The notes under the pieces were generated by a model. That model had not been told where the DNA came from and searched no databases. It saw only the letters and a list, made by a program, of their open reading frames with translations. Of a stretch of 27,398 nt of DNA, positions 1 through 7,395 are shown in pieces (position 1 is the stretch's first letter; each line of letters starts with the position of its first letter). The translations under genes were made by a program, and so were the position numbers. This DNA is from Chloroflexota bacterium (GTDB lineage Bacteria; Chloroflexota; Anaerolineae; UBA1429): the NCBI GenBank assembly GCA_012515695.1, contig JAAYXX010000098.1:1-27398 (forward strand), written 5' to 3'.

Positions 1-60
1 ACCGGTGGCCGCTAGACCGGTTGTCCTTGATCGGCTGGCCGCTCATCGGCCGTTCATTTG
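1..60. repeat. Imperfect 30-base tandem repeat at the window edge
   Basis: TGGCCGCT occurs at 6-13 and again at 36-43, and flanking bases also match (CGG before and after each), so 1-30 and 31-60 look like two degenerate 30-base units. More units may lie outside the window. Positions 61-124 hold nothing recognisable. Confidence 0.4.
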
Positions 61-124
61 CTAACGCCATCCATCCCGCCGTCACTACCCGGCCAACAGA
101 CGAAACAACCCGCCCGTGTCGGGT

Positions 125-394
125 TCAGGAAAGCTGGCGCTGCTCGACGATGAGCTTGACCGCTGTCTTTTCCTGGTCGGCAATATCCACTTTGGTGAAA
201 ATAGGTATCATCACCATATCAAAGCCATCCAGTTCCAGGAAGCCGCGCGCAATGGCGATCGCTTTGGTAGCCTGGTTCACGGCGGCTGCGCCGATGGCCT
301 GAAGCTCGACGCGCCCTTGCTCGCGCACCACCCCGGCGATGGCGCCCGCCAGGGCCCTTGATCTAGAGCTTGACGATACTCTCAGGATATCCAT
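125..394 (-). CDS. spoVS: Stage V sporulation protein S (SpoVS) family protein
   Basis: This 89-residue protein is full length for the SpoVS family, small Alba-like proteins thought to bind nucleic acid and first described as affecting late sporulation in Bacillus. The sequence shows the family pattern throughout: MDILRVS at the start, AGAIAGVVRE, then LQAIGAAAVNQATKAIAIAR in the middle, and a C-terminal EKTAVKLIVE. The start at 394 is chosen over an upstream ATG at 427 because a strong AAGGAGG site lies 7 to 9 bases before it and because family members begin at this MDIL. No other sporulation gene is visible in the window, so in this organism the protein is more likely a general regulator or nucleoid-type protein. 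It is transcribed away from the window interior as a probable single gene. Confidence 0.95.
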   Translation of the reverse strand: MDILRVSSSSRSRALAGAIAGVVREQGRVELQAIGAAAVNQATKAIAIARGFLELDGFDMVMIPIFTKVDIADQEKTAVKLIVEQRQLS

Positions 395-458
395 TCTGAC
401 TCCTCCTTGGAAGTTGTATAGAAGCAAAACATCCTACAACCTATTGCCTGACCACGGT

Positions 459-504
459 AAAAGGGGACACTCCCGAATGCCTGCTATTGATCTGCCCCTT
501 TTTT
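459..504. terminator. Weak bidirectional terminator-like inverted repeat
   Basis: AAAAGGGG at 459-466 is complementary to CCCCTTTT at 495-502, and T-runs follow on both strands. The loop is long (28 bases), so the fold is weak. It lies downstream of the glycosidase-like gene on the minus strand (stop at 681) and upstream of spoVS, so it could end that transcript. The surrounding 395-680 spacer is AT-richer than the genes and otherwise holds only a short direct repeat (572-609). Confidence 0.35.
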
Positions 505-571
505 CAACAAGCGCTCTTCTTTTTTCAAGGAACTACCGCTAGTTTATCATGCAGGCGAGCCAATGTATGTA

Positions 572-609
572 GGGAGAGTTGAACAGTTGCTGTGGGGAGA
601 GTTGGACAG
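572..609. repeat. Two-copy direct repeat, 15-base units with 23-base period
   Basis: GGGAGAGTTGAACAG at 572-586 recurs as GGGAGAGTTGGACAG at 595-609, 14 of 15 positions identical. It lies in the spacer between the glycosidase-like gene and spoVS. The spacing is about two helical turns, which fits a paired binding site, but with only two copies chance duplication cannot be excluded. Confidence 0.6.
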
Positions 610-680
610 ATGGGGAAACAAGCCGGGGCCGACGCCTTGTGAGAAGCGCCAGCCCCGGCGGGGTTGCGAATCGCCAGCCG

Positions 681-2351
681 CTATTGCCTGGCTCGTTGGG
701 CCAAAAAAGCCCTGTCCGGCGGACGCACCGCCGCCTCGGCCTGCTCAGCGTAGTACAGGCCGACCAACTCGCGCAGATATTCCTCCGTGCGGGCGGTAGA
801 GCGCCCCCCGGATGCCTGGATTTCGGCGTCCAGCGCGGCCCGCAGCCACAGGACGCGCCAGCGCCAGGCATTGCGCGCCGCCGGGGTGAGCCTGTCCGCC
901 ACGCCCTGCAACGCCGCCAGGTTCGCCTCTGCATTGGCAGCCGCCGCCCTTACCCTGGGCAGATCGTATACCGGGGTGGCCGCCCAATCCAGCGCCTCTT
1001 CGCCTTGCGTCGCGCCAAGGCCGTGTTGATGGTTCTGCTCCAGCCGCTCCACCACGCTCACCACCTCGTCGGCCACGGCGTGGTCATATTCATACGCCGC
1101 ATACTCGCGCACAGTCTCCAGCGCAGGCCGCTGCGGATCCCAGTAGAACTGGAAAAAGATGGCCTTGTTCATGTCCTCATAAATCCCCTCGGAATAGGGG
1201 AACCCGCCCGACAACAGATGCCGCGACGCATCCCAGCGCGCCTGCAAGGTCAGCGGCAAGGGGTTGGCTCCAAACCCGCCCCAGGGATACATGGCGTACA
1301 TGCTGATCTCCGGAAAGTTGAGGATCGGGATACCGGCGGGCGCGCCATGCTCCAACGGGTAGCGCGGGAAATCGCCGTGGGCGTCCACCATCAGGTAATC
1401 CACCCAGTCGGGCCGCGACGCCAACAGGCGCCACAGCCCCTCATATTCGCCCGTCGTGTCATAGTCGAACCACCAGGTAGACAGCACCGTCGCAGCGTTC
1501 GGCAGCGTAGCGCGCACCAACCTGGCGACTGGCTCGGCCATCTTGATAAAGCCGTTGGCCCCCCACGGCGCGCACCGCTCGCACAGGCAGCCCCCCTGAT
1601 CGTAGGGCCAGATCCACAGGTAGCGAATATCCAGGTCGCTGAAGGCGTCCAGCATCTCTTGTCGCCAGCGCAGCATCAACTCCACAGCCCCCGGCTGGTT
1701 GGGGCACAGTTCCACGTGATAGTGCGCCCGGTTCGGCACGGCCCGCAACTCCACCGGGCTATTGGCATACGCCTCGTTCGCCAGCGTCGTCAGCGCAGCG
1801 CCCATCCCCACGGCATTGGCCGCCCGCAGAATGGCGTGCAGCCGGGCAATCATCTCCTGGGCGCGTGGGTCGGCGATGCCGGTAAAGTGGTGCATGTCGA
1901 ACCAGACACTCAGCGCGTTGCAGCCCCACAGCGCCAGCTCTTCCACATACCGCTCGACCTCGACCAGGGGCGCGTCATGGTAAAAGTTGTGAAAATGGGT
2001 GGCGAAATACATCCCACGCACGGGATTAGAGGGCACAGACGTGCCGCGCCAGGGGCCGGGCGCAAAATCCCCCTCGGCATAGCGCGCATCGCGCAGGAAC
2101 TTGCCCACGCCATACAGCAGGCCGCGCGGGTCATTCCCCACAATGCGGAGCATGTCGCCCTCCGACTCGATGCGAAAGCCCTCCGCGCCGATGCCGGGCG
2201 CAATGTCCAGCGCCACGCCTAGCTCCGCCACGCCTTGCTGCACCACAGGCACGCCGCTGCGCTCGCGGACGCGGCGAGCCAACAACTCCACGGTCTTGGC
2301 GGTGAGGGCATTCACGGGTGCGCGATACTCAATTCGGATGGAACCAGCCAT
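681..2351 (-). CDS. Glycoside hydrolase-like protein with GH20/GH67-type N-terminal domain and TIM barrel
   Basis: This 556-residue protein has the layout of GH20/GH67/GH89-type enzymes. An alpha/beta N-terminal domain ends in NDPRGLLYGVGKFLRD (about residues 73-88), the usual signature before the barrel. A TIM-barrel-like region follows from about 112, with GMYFATHFHNFYHD (113-126), WGCNALSVWFD (142-152) and YLWIWPYDQGGC (244-255), then a helical C-terminus. A CLCERC cluster at 255-260 resembles that of the DUF4838-type glycosidase relatives. There is no signal peptide, so it should act in the cytoplasm. Acidic catalytic residues cannot be assigned with certainty from sequence alone. An AGGAGG site lies 8 bases before the ATG. 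It diverges from the propeller genes at 2647, so both units may serve one sugar pathway. The substrate is unknown; alpha-glucuronides or N-acetylhexosaminides are possibilities. Confidence 0.8.
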   Translation of the reverse strand: MAGSIRIEYRAPVNALTAKTVELLARRVRERSGVPVVQQGVAELGVALDIAPGIGAEGFRIESEGDMLRIVGNDPRGLLYGVGKFLRDARYAEGDFAPGPWRGTSVPSNPVRGMYFATHFHNFYHDAPLVEVERYVEELALWGCNALSVWFDMHHFTGIADPRAQEMIARLHAILRAANAVGMGAALTTLANEAYANSPVELRAVPNRAHYHVELCPNQPGAVELMLRWRQEMLDAFSDLDIRYLWIWPYDQGGCLCERCAPWGANGFIKMAEPVARLVRATLPNAATVLSTWWFDYDTTGEYEGLWRLLASRPDWVDYLMVDAHGDFPRYPLEHGAPAGIPILNFPEISMYAMYPWGGFGANPLPLTLQARWDASRHLLSGGFPYSEGIYEDMNKAIFFQFYWDPQRPALETVREYAAYEYDHAVADEVVSVVERLEQNHQHGLGATQGEEALDWAATPVYDLPRVRAAAANAEANLAALQGVADRLTPAARNAWRWRVLWLRAALDAEIQASGGRSTARTEEYLRELVGLYYAEQAEAAVRPPDRAFLAQRARQ

Positions 2352-2396
2352 GAGCAGAGCCTCCTGATAGTGTGCATTGAAACATCCACCGCCACC

Positions 2397-2425
2397 ATAG
2401 TAGCGTCAGTCGCCGGGCCGGTCAA
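2397..2425 (-). promoter_or_regulatory. Sigma-70-type promoter for the glycosidase-like gene
   Basis: Read on the minus strand, TTGACC (2425-2420) and TACTAT (2402-2397) are separated by exactly 17 bases. The predicted transcript start is near 2390, leaving a leader of about 40 bases with an AGGAGG site before the ATG at 2351. Confidence 0.65.
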
Positions 2426-2449
2426 CCAACCGGAAGCGCCACAGCCCGG
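2413..2449. promoter_or_regulatory. Nested inverted repeat overlapping the -35 box, candidate operator
   Basis: CCGGGC (2413-2418) pairs with GCCCGG (2444-2449), and inside it CCGGT (2418-2422) pairs with ACCGG (2429-2433). The inner arm covers the -35 hexamer of the leftward promoter, and the element lies between two divergent promoters, which is a typical operator position. The GC-rich background makes short inverted repeats common, so this is tentative. Confidence 0.35.
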
Positions 2450-2464
2450 CCCCCTCATTTGCCA

Positions 2465-2493
2465 TTGCCGAACAGCCCAAGCAATGCTACACT
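2465..2493 (+). promoter_or_regulatory. Extended -10 promoter for the propeller genes
   Basis: TTGCCG (2465-2470) and TACACT (2488-2493) are 17 bases apart, and TGC directly precedes the -10 box (extended -10). The predicted start is near 2500, giving a leader of about 147 bases before the ATG at 2647. Confidence 0.55.
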
Positions 2494-2646
2494 ATCCCCA
2501 GCCCATGTACCTGCATCGCACGGGCCAGCATACCCGCATCAGCCATCACGCATACCCTGCACCACCACGGCCAACTGGCGCCCCTGCCCGTCTAATCACA
2601 CTGGCGACGGTGGAAGCTGGGACCAGTCACACGGAGGCGCATTTCT

Positions 2647-4296
2647 ATGACCGACATGCAGCTATACGGCGAGCCTGTGCTCCTCAAGGGCAAGGTGATC
2701 TATTTCACCAGTTGGAAGTATGTGCGGCAAGGCGGCTTCTCTTACCAGCGCGAGACTGCCCCCGCAGGCGAGGCCACCGACCCGATTGCCGCGGCCCTCT
2801 ATTCCAGCGACGGGCCACGCCCCGCCCGCTACACCCCCCACGACATCCCCACCGGCATCCGGCTGGTGGCCCAAAAGGGGCAGCGCGTCCCGATGGAGGG
2901 CAAACCCCTGGGACAGCAGTTCACGGTGATCTATGACGGCGGGCGCTATCGGGCGTGGTATGGCGTGCCTCCCTGCCCCGACCCGGAACCCTTTTCTACC
3001 AAGCAATATCAGCTGCACGGCAACAACGTCCACGTGGCCTATGCCGAATCGGCGGACGGTTTCCACTGGGAGCGGCCATCGTTGGGGCTGTTCGAGTACG
3101 CAGGCAACCGCGACAACAACATCGTGCTGCGTAACGACCTGAACGGCTCGCTGCGCGGCTGGCATGGCGGCTGTGTCTTTGTGGACCCCACCTCGCAGGA
3201 CGAACGCTACAAGATGGTCTACCTGGGGACCATCAGCGACGAGGAATGGGACGCATTCGAGCGCAAATATCCGGGCGAGATCAACTCGACGGCGCGGCGG
3301 CAGCCGATGGGCGGCTTTCGGCTGGTGGGCGCTCTGTTCGGCGCCGTCTCGCCCGACGGCATCCATTGGCACAACCTGCCCGAGCCGCTGCTGATAGATC
3401 ATTGCGACACGCAGAACACCTGTTATTACGATGTGGACAGCCAGCTATACGTGGCGTATGTGCGTACCTGGCAGGTGAACGCCCAGGCCGAGGGGTATGC
3501 CGCCCAGTTCCCCGATTCCTGGATTGCGGCAGGGCGGCGCTCCATTGGGCGGGCGGTGAGCCGCGATTTCCGCCATTTCACCCGCCCAGAGCTGGCAGTC
3601 ACGCCGGGGGCGGACATGGCCCCCAGTCACCTGTGGTACACCAACTGCAAGACGACCCTCCCCGATTGCCCCGACCAGCATGTGCTGTTCCCCTGGCGGT
3701 GGGAGCTGGAGTCCGACGAGGGAGACTGCTACCTGTTCTCCAGCGCCGACGGTTGGACCTGGTCCCGGGTGCCGGGCGGCCCGGTGGTCGAGCGGGGAAC
3801 CCCCGGCACGCCCGACGGGGCATATGTGGTCTGCTCGCCCAACCTGGTGGAACTGCCGGGAGAGCGGTGGGGCATCGCCTATCACGGCTGGCCCATTCCG
3901 CACAAATACCCGGGCCGTGACCTGAGCAAGCGCACCGGTCTGTTTCCGGGCGTGCCCGACTGCCAGGGCTATGCGACCTGGCCCAAGGGGCGGCTGGTGG
4001 CGCTGGAATGTCGCAACGAGGGGAGTTTTGCCACGGTGGGGCTGGTGCCGCCGGGAGGTTCCATCCGCATCAACGCAACCATCCGGCCTGCGGGGTATAT
4101 TCGCGTGGAGGTGCGACGCCTGGACGGGGTCGATTTGCCGGGCCGCACATTTGCCGACTGCGACCCGCTGGTAGGCGATGGCCTGTCGCTGCCCGTCACC
4201 TGGGGCGGCGAAGAGTCGCTGAACCACAACGGCGCGCCCATCGTGCTGCGCTTCCAGATGCGCCAGGCGACGCTGTACGGCGTCGAGTTTGTGTAG
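2647..4296 (+). CDS. Five-bladed beta-propeller glycosidase-like protein (GH32/GH43-like), paralog 1
   Basis: This 549-residue protein carries the repeated blade motif of GH32/GH43-type propellers: HVAYAESADGFHWERP (129-144), then FGAVSPDGIHWHNL, IGRAVSRDFRHFTRP and LFSSADGWTWSRV further on. The blade after GGRYRAWY (98-105) also fits. About 90 C-terminal residues form a beta-sandwich-like domain (GSIRINATIRPAGYIRVEV region through RQATLYGVEF). There is no signal peptide. The ATG at 2647 follows a GGAGG site by about 9 bases. Its neighbour at 4355 is a clear paralog with the same blades and C-terminal domain, spaced 58 bases away on the same strand, so they probably form an operon. It may be a hydrolase or a sugar-binding relative. 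Substrate and catalytic triad are not assignable here. Confidence 0.8.
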   Translation: MTDMQLYGEPVLLKGKVIYFTSWKYVRQGGFSYQRETAPAGEATDPIAAALYSSDGPRPARYTPHDIPTGIRLVAQKGQRVPMEGKPLGQQFTVIYDGGRYRAWYGVPPCPDPEPFSTKQYQLHGNNVHVAYAESADGFHWERPSLGLFEYAGNRDNNIVLRNDLNGSLRGWHGGCVFVDPTSQDERYKMVYLGTISDEEWDAFERKYPGEINSTARRQPMGGFRLVGALFGAVSPDGIHWHNLPEPLLIDHCDTQNTCYYDVDSQLYVAYVRTWQVNAQAEGYAAQFPDSWIAAGRRSIGRAVSRDFRHFTRPELAVTPGADMAPSHLWYTNCKTTLPDCPDQHVLFPWRWELESDEGDCYLFSSADGWTWSRVPGGPVVERGTPGTPDGAYVVCSPNLVELPGERWGIAYHGWPIPHKYPGRDLSKRTGLFPGVPDCQGYATWPKGRLVALECRNEGSFATVGLVPPGGSIRINATIRPAGYIRVEVRRLDGVDLPGRTFADCDPLVGDGLSLPVTWGGEESLNHNGAPIVLRFQMRQATLYGVEFV

Positions 4297-4354
4297 AGGC
4301 GAGACAGTCACCCATAGATCATGGCCAGGGGTTGAGGCTCTCAAAGGAGGCTAT

Positions 4355-5686
4355 ATGCTCAAATTCTTGTTCCTGGACTATCGCAACGTGGAAACCCTCT
4401 CCGGTTTCACCCGGCGGCTGGAACAGCCGACCAAGCACCCAGATAACCCGCTCTTTGTCGCCGACGCCCCTTGGGAGTACGGCAACATGCAGCTTTACGG
4501 CAGCGTGCTCAAGGCTCCGGGGCGCCCCTTCCAGATGTGGTATTCGTGCATACACCCGCCCTTTGACCTTCGGCTGGCCTACGCCGAGAGCAAGGACGGC
4601 CTGCACTGGCGGCGGCCCCTGTTCGACTTTTTCCGGCATCAAGGCGAGCGCACCAACATCCTGCTCGCCAACAACCCCCACGGCCCGGCGGTGATCTATG
4701 ACGCCGCCGACCCCCGCGAGGACTGGCGCTACAAGCTGGTGGCGGGCACTGACCCCTCGGGCTGCATCAGCGCGTTTCACTCCGCCGACGGCATCCACTG
4801 GCAGCCCGTCAAGCGTCACCCGATCCTCACCACCGACCCCGACTGCCCAATGGGGTTCCTGCGCGCCCCCGACGGGCGTTATGTCATCTATCATCGGGTG
4901 TCCGGCTATGGGCGACGTGTCTTTCGCAGCGAGTCGTGGGATTTCGTGCACTGGTCGGGCGAGCCGCGCATGGTCCTGGAGCCAGACGCAGGCGACCCGC
5001 CGCAGGTGCAATTCTACGGCATGGGCGCAACGGCCTATGGCGATCTTGAATTGGGCACGCTCTGGATATATCACACAGACGCGGACGACACGGACCGCCA
5101 CAAGGCAAAGGGCTACCAGGACGCCGAACTGACCTACGCCCGCTCTGGCTATGCCTGGCACCGCGCCGCCCAGGGGACGCCCTTTATTCCCCACGGCGGC
5201 CCGGAGGACTGGGACTGCGGCAACCTGCAATGCGCCTCCGCGCCCGTGCTGCTGGAAGATGAAATCCGCTATTACTATATGGGCACGACCATGCGCCACC
5301 AGCGCCACTGGGAGCTAGAGCCACAGCGCGCCGGGTTGGGGCTGGCAACGATCAAACCAGACCGCTTTGTGGGCCTGCATGCCGGGGAAGCGCCAGCCAG
5401 CCTGCTGACCACCAGCGCGCTCCTGCCCTCCGCCGACATCCGGGTGAACGCGGCCACGACCCCCGGCGGATGGGTGCGCGTGGAATTGCTGGACATTGAC
5501 GCCCAGCCGATCCCCGGCTATACGCTGGACGACTGTGCGCCCATCACTGGCGACGGCACGGCGCTCCCCGTGCGCTGGCGCGGGGCTGGGCAGGTCACGC
5601 CGCCCATCGGCCAGCCGTTGCGCCTGCGCGTGCAGGCCCAGCGAGCGCGGCTGTATGCCCTCACCGCGCTCGCGCACGGCGGCTGA
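4355..5686 (+). CDS. Five-bladed beta-propeller glycosidase-like protein (GH32/GH43-like), paralog 2
   Basis: This is a 443-residue shorter sister of the preceding gene. Blade motifs include RLAYAESKDGLHWRRP (73-88), ISAFHSADGIHWQPV (138-152) and FRSESWDFVHWSGE. The C-terminal sandwich (about 355-443) aligns by eye with that of paralog 1: RVNAATTPGGWVRVEL, then DDCAPITGDGTALPVRW, ending in ARLYAL. It lacks the first ~60 residues and some loop insertions of paralog 1. The start at 4355 is preferred to the upstream in-frame ATG at 4289 because an AAAGGAGG site lies 6 bases before it and because the earlier start would overlap the previous gene. It has no signal peptide and is probably cotranscribed with paralog 1. 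Its job is likely the same type of sugar cleavage or binding on a related substrate. Confidence 0.8.
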   Translation: MLKFLFLDYRNVETLSGFTRRLEQPTKHPDNPLFVADAPWEYGNMQLYGSVLKAPGRPFQMWYSCIHPPFDLRLAYAESKDGLHWRRPLFDFFRHQGERTNILLANNPHGPAVIYDAADPREDWRYKLVAGTDPSGCISAFHSADGIHWQPVKRHPILTTDPDCPMGFLRAPDGRYVIYHRVSGYGRRVFRSESWDFVHWSGEPRMVLEPDAGDPPQVQFYGMGATAYGDLELGTLWIYHTDADDTDRHKAKGYQDAELTYARSGYAWHRAAQGTPFIPHGGPEDWDCGNLQCASAPVLLEDEIRYYYMGTTMRHQRHWELEPQRAGLGLATIKPDRFVGLHAGEAPASLLTTSALLPSADIRVNAATTPGGWVRVELLDIDAQPIPGYTLDDCAPITGDGTALPVRWRGAGQVTPPIGQPLRLRVQAQRARLYALTALAHGG

Positions 5687-5700
5687 TGCCCATAGCGTGT

Positions 5701-5729
5701 TTGACAGCCCATCCGCTCGCCCCTACAAT
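5701..5729 (+). promoter_or_regulatory. Consensus-like sigma-70 promoter for the Eis-like acetyltransferase
   Basis: A perfect TTGACA (5701-5706) and TACAAT (5724-5729) are separated by exactly 17 bases. It begins 14 bases after the stop codon of the propeller operon, so the acetyltransferase has an independent promoter. The predicted start is near 5736 and the leader about 50 bases. Confidence 0.8.
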
Positions 5730-5787
5730 CGTCGGGTTGCGCGGGATGTGCCTGCGCTATGCCCACATCTGCAAGAGGTGAACTACC

Positions 5788-7119
5788 ATGAACAACCCCA
5801 TTCTGCGCGACCTGGGGGATGGCATCGTACTGCGGCGCTCTACGCCAGAGGACGCCGACGCGCTGGCTACGTTCAACGCCGAGATTCACGGCAACCGGCG
5901 AGAGAATCGCCCGGACCTCCGCGTGGGGGCCTGGGTGCGCGATCTGGTTGCCGGATCACACCCCACCGTTGGCCCGGACAACTTCACTATCGTGGAGGAC
6001 ACGACCACCGGCCAGATCGTTTCCTCGCTCTGCCTGATCTCCCAGACCTGGACCTATGAGGGCATTCCCTTTGGCGTAGGGCAACCCGAATTGGTCGGCA
6101 CGCGAGACGGATACCGGGCGCGTGGGCTGGTGCGGGCGCAGTTCGAGGTGGTCCATCAGTGGAGCGCCGAGCGCGGCCACCTGCTCCAATCCATCACCGG
6201 CATCCCCTTCTTCTACCGGCAGTTTGGCTACGAGATGTGCGTCAACCTGGGCGGCGGGCGCACCGGCCTCAAAGACGACATCCCCGCGCTGAAAGAAGGG
6301 GAGACAGAGCCATACCGCCTGCGCCCGGCGACTGTCGCCGATATCCCGCTGTTCGCAGAGGTCTATGACGAGGCAGCCAGGCGCTCGCTGTTGAGCTGCG
6401 TGCGCGACGAGGCCATCTGGCGGTACGACCTGACCGGGCGAAGCGATCAGAGCATACAGGCCCGAGTCTACCGCGTCATCGAGACGGCGGCAGGGGAGCC
6501 TGTCGGCGTGCTGGCGCACTTTAATTTTATGGGGCACAACACGCTGGGCATAACCGATTACGAGATCAAGCAAGGCGTGTCGTGGGCAGCCGTCACGCCC
6601 TGCATCTTGCGCTACCTAAAGGCCACCGGCGAGGAATATGCCCGGCGCGACGACAAGCCTTTCACGAGCGTCGGCTTTTGGCTGGGCAGCGAGCACCCGG
6701 TCTACCCGTTGGTGGAGAGCCGTTTGCCGCGCTACCATTCCCCGTATGCGTGGTACATTCGCCTGGCTGATATCCCCGGCTTTTTGCGGCTGATCGCGCC
6801 CGTGTTGGAGCAGCGACTGGCCGCCTCGACGATGGTGGGCCACACCGGCGAACTAACCTTTGGCTTCTACCGCAGCGGCCTCAAGTGCGTCTTTGAGCAG
6901 GGGCGGCTGGCTGCCGTGGAGCCGTGGAACCCCACGCCCGACGAATGGGGCGCGGTCCGCTTCCCAAATATGACGTTCCTGCAACTCTTGTTCGGCTATC
7001 GGAGCGTCGAGGAACTGCAATACGCCTTCCCCGATTGCTCGCAGGGCAACGACGAGGCGCACACGCTGCTCAATATCCTGTTCCCGAAAAAGGCGTCGTG
7101 CATTCGGCCCGTGGCCTGA
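5788..7119 (+). CDS. Eis-like GNAT family N-acetyltransferase
   Basis: This 443-residue protein fits the large GNAT subgroup related to mycobacterial Eis, with two GNAT-like domains followed by a C-terminal region resembling a sterol-carrier fold. The first domain runs to about residue 155, with GYRARGLVRAQFEVVHQWS at about 108-126 in the acetyl-CoA-binding position and GIPFFYRQFGYE just after. The second begins at YRLRPATVADIPLFAEVYDE near 170-190. The last ~90 residues (HTGELTFGFYRSGLKCVFEQG onward, ending NILFPKK) form the C-terminal domain. Eis proteins acetylate amines such as aminoglycosides or lysine side chains; the acceptor here is unknown. The ATG follows AGAGGTGA by about 9 bases. 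It is a single-gene unit with its own strong promoter and terminator. Confidence 0.85.
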   Translation: MNNPILRDLGDGIVLRRSTPEDADALATFNAEIHGNRRENRPDLRVGAWVRDLVAGSHPTVGPDNFTIVEDTTTGQIVSSLCLISQTWTYEGIPFGVGQPELVGTRDGYRARGLVRAQFEVVHQWSAERGHLLQSITGIPFFYRQFGYEMCVNLGGGRTGLKDDIPALKEGETEPYRLRPATVADIPLFAEVYDEAARRSLLSCVRDEAIWRYDLTGRSDQSIQARVYRVIETAAGEPVGVLAHFNFMGHNTLGITDYEIKQGVSWAAVTPCILRYLKATGEEYARRDDKPFTSVGFWLGSEHPVYPLVESRLPRYHSPYAWYIRLADIPGFLRLIAPVLEQRLAASTMVGHTGELTFGFYRSGLKCVFEQGRLAAVEPWNPTPDEWGAVRFPNMTFLQLLFGYRSVEELQYAFPDCSQGNDEAHTLLNILFPKKASCIRPVA

Positions 7120-7133
7120 ACGCGCACCATAGC

Positions 7134-7168
7134 AAACCGCCCCGTGGATATTTGCCACGGGGCGGTTT
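7134..7168 (+). terminator. Rho-independent terminator after the Eis-like gene
   Basis: A perfect 14-bp stem, AAACCGCCCCGTGG (7134-7147) with CCACGGGGCGGTTT (7155-7168), encloses a 7-base loop and ends in a T-run. It starts 15 bases after the stop codon. The matching A-run on the other side may let it also work for leftward transcripts from the mannosidase gene. Confidence 0.9.
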
Positions 7169-7223
7169 TATGTTGAGCAAGCAGGGGCGCTATTACACTA
7201 GCGCGCCGCCTCCCCTCTCCAAA

Positions 7224-7289
7224 GTAGGCGCGCCATTCTGGCGCGGGCTTGCGCGCCTGCAAGGCGCGGCTACCTGTCCGCCTCTGAAT
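7224..7289 (+). repeat. Dispersed intergenic repeat, copy 1
   Basis: The first 29 bases (7224-7252) are identical to the reverse complement of 23486-23514. The match continues for about 35 more bases with one 4-base indel and a few substitutions (CTGCAAGGCGCGGCTACC here against CTGCAATGCGCGGTTACC in copy 2). The core contains the hairpin CGCGCC-ATTCT-GGCGCG. Both copies sit in non-coding spacers, as expected of a REP-like or MITE-like element. Confidence 0.9.
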
Positions 7290-7312
7290 CCCCAAGGGCG
7301 AGGAGCGTGTGC

Positions 7313-7367
7313 GGACCGCCGGCTTCCAGCCGGCATCATTGTAAGCCGCCAAGGATGGCGGCGGTCC
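7313..7367. repeat. REP-like cluster of hairpins in a convergent spacer
   Basis: Two adjacent hairpins, GCCGGC-TTCCA-GCCGGC (7318-7334) and GCCGCC-AAGGAT-GGCGGC (7345-7362), lie inside an outer inverted repeat GGACCGCC (7313-7320) with GGCGGTCC (7360-7367). The spacer 7120-7395 separates two convergent genes, so the cluster could act as a transcription or supercoiling barrier. It directly follows dispersed repeat copy 1 and may be part of the same composite element. Confidence 0.7.
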
Positions 7368-7395
7368 AATTCCCCCCCAAGGGGAGGTGGGCGCG

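Noticed and set aside
579..2222. Long open frame (547 codons) on the plus strand opposite the GH20/GH67-like gene
   Set aside because: It mirrors the codon structure of the minus-strand gene, has Arg/Pro/His-rich low-complexity composition, no ribosome site and no recognisable domain.
3445..5308. Two minus-strand open frames of about 300 codons under the propeller genes
   Set aside because: Both are shadows of the plus-strand propeller genes, which carry repeated blade motifs and good ribosome sites.
7120..7395. CRISPR array in the hairpin-rich spacer
   Set aside because: The repeats are not regularly spaced identical units, there are no spacers between them, and no cas gene is present.
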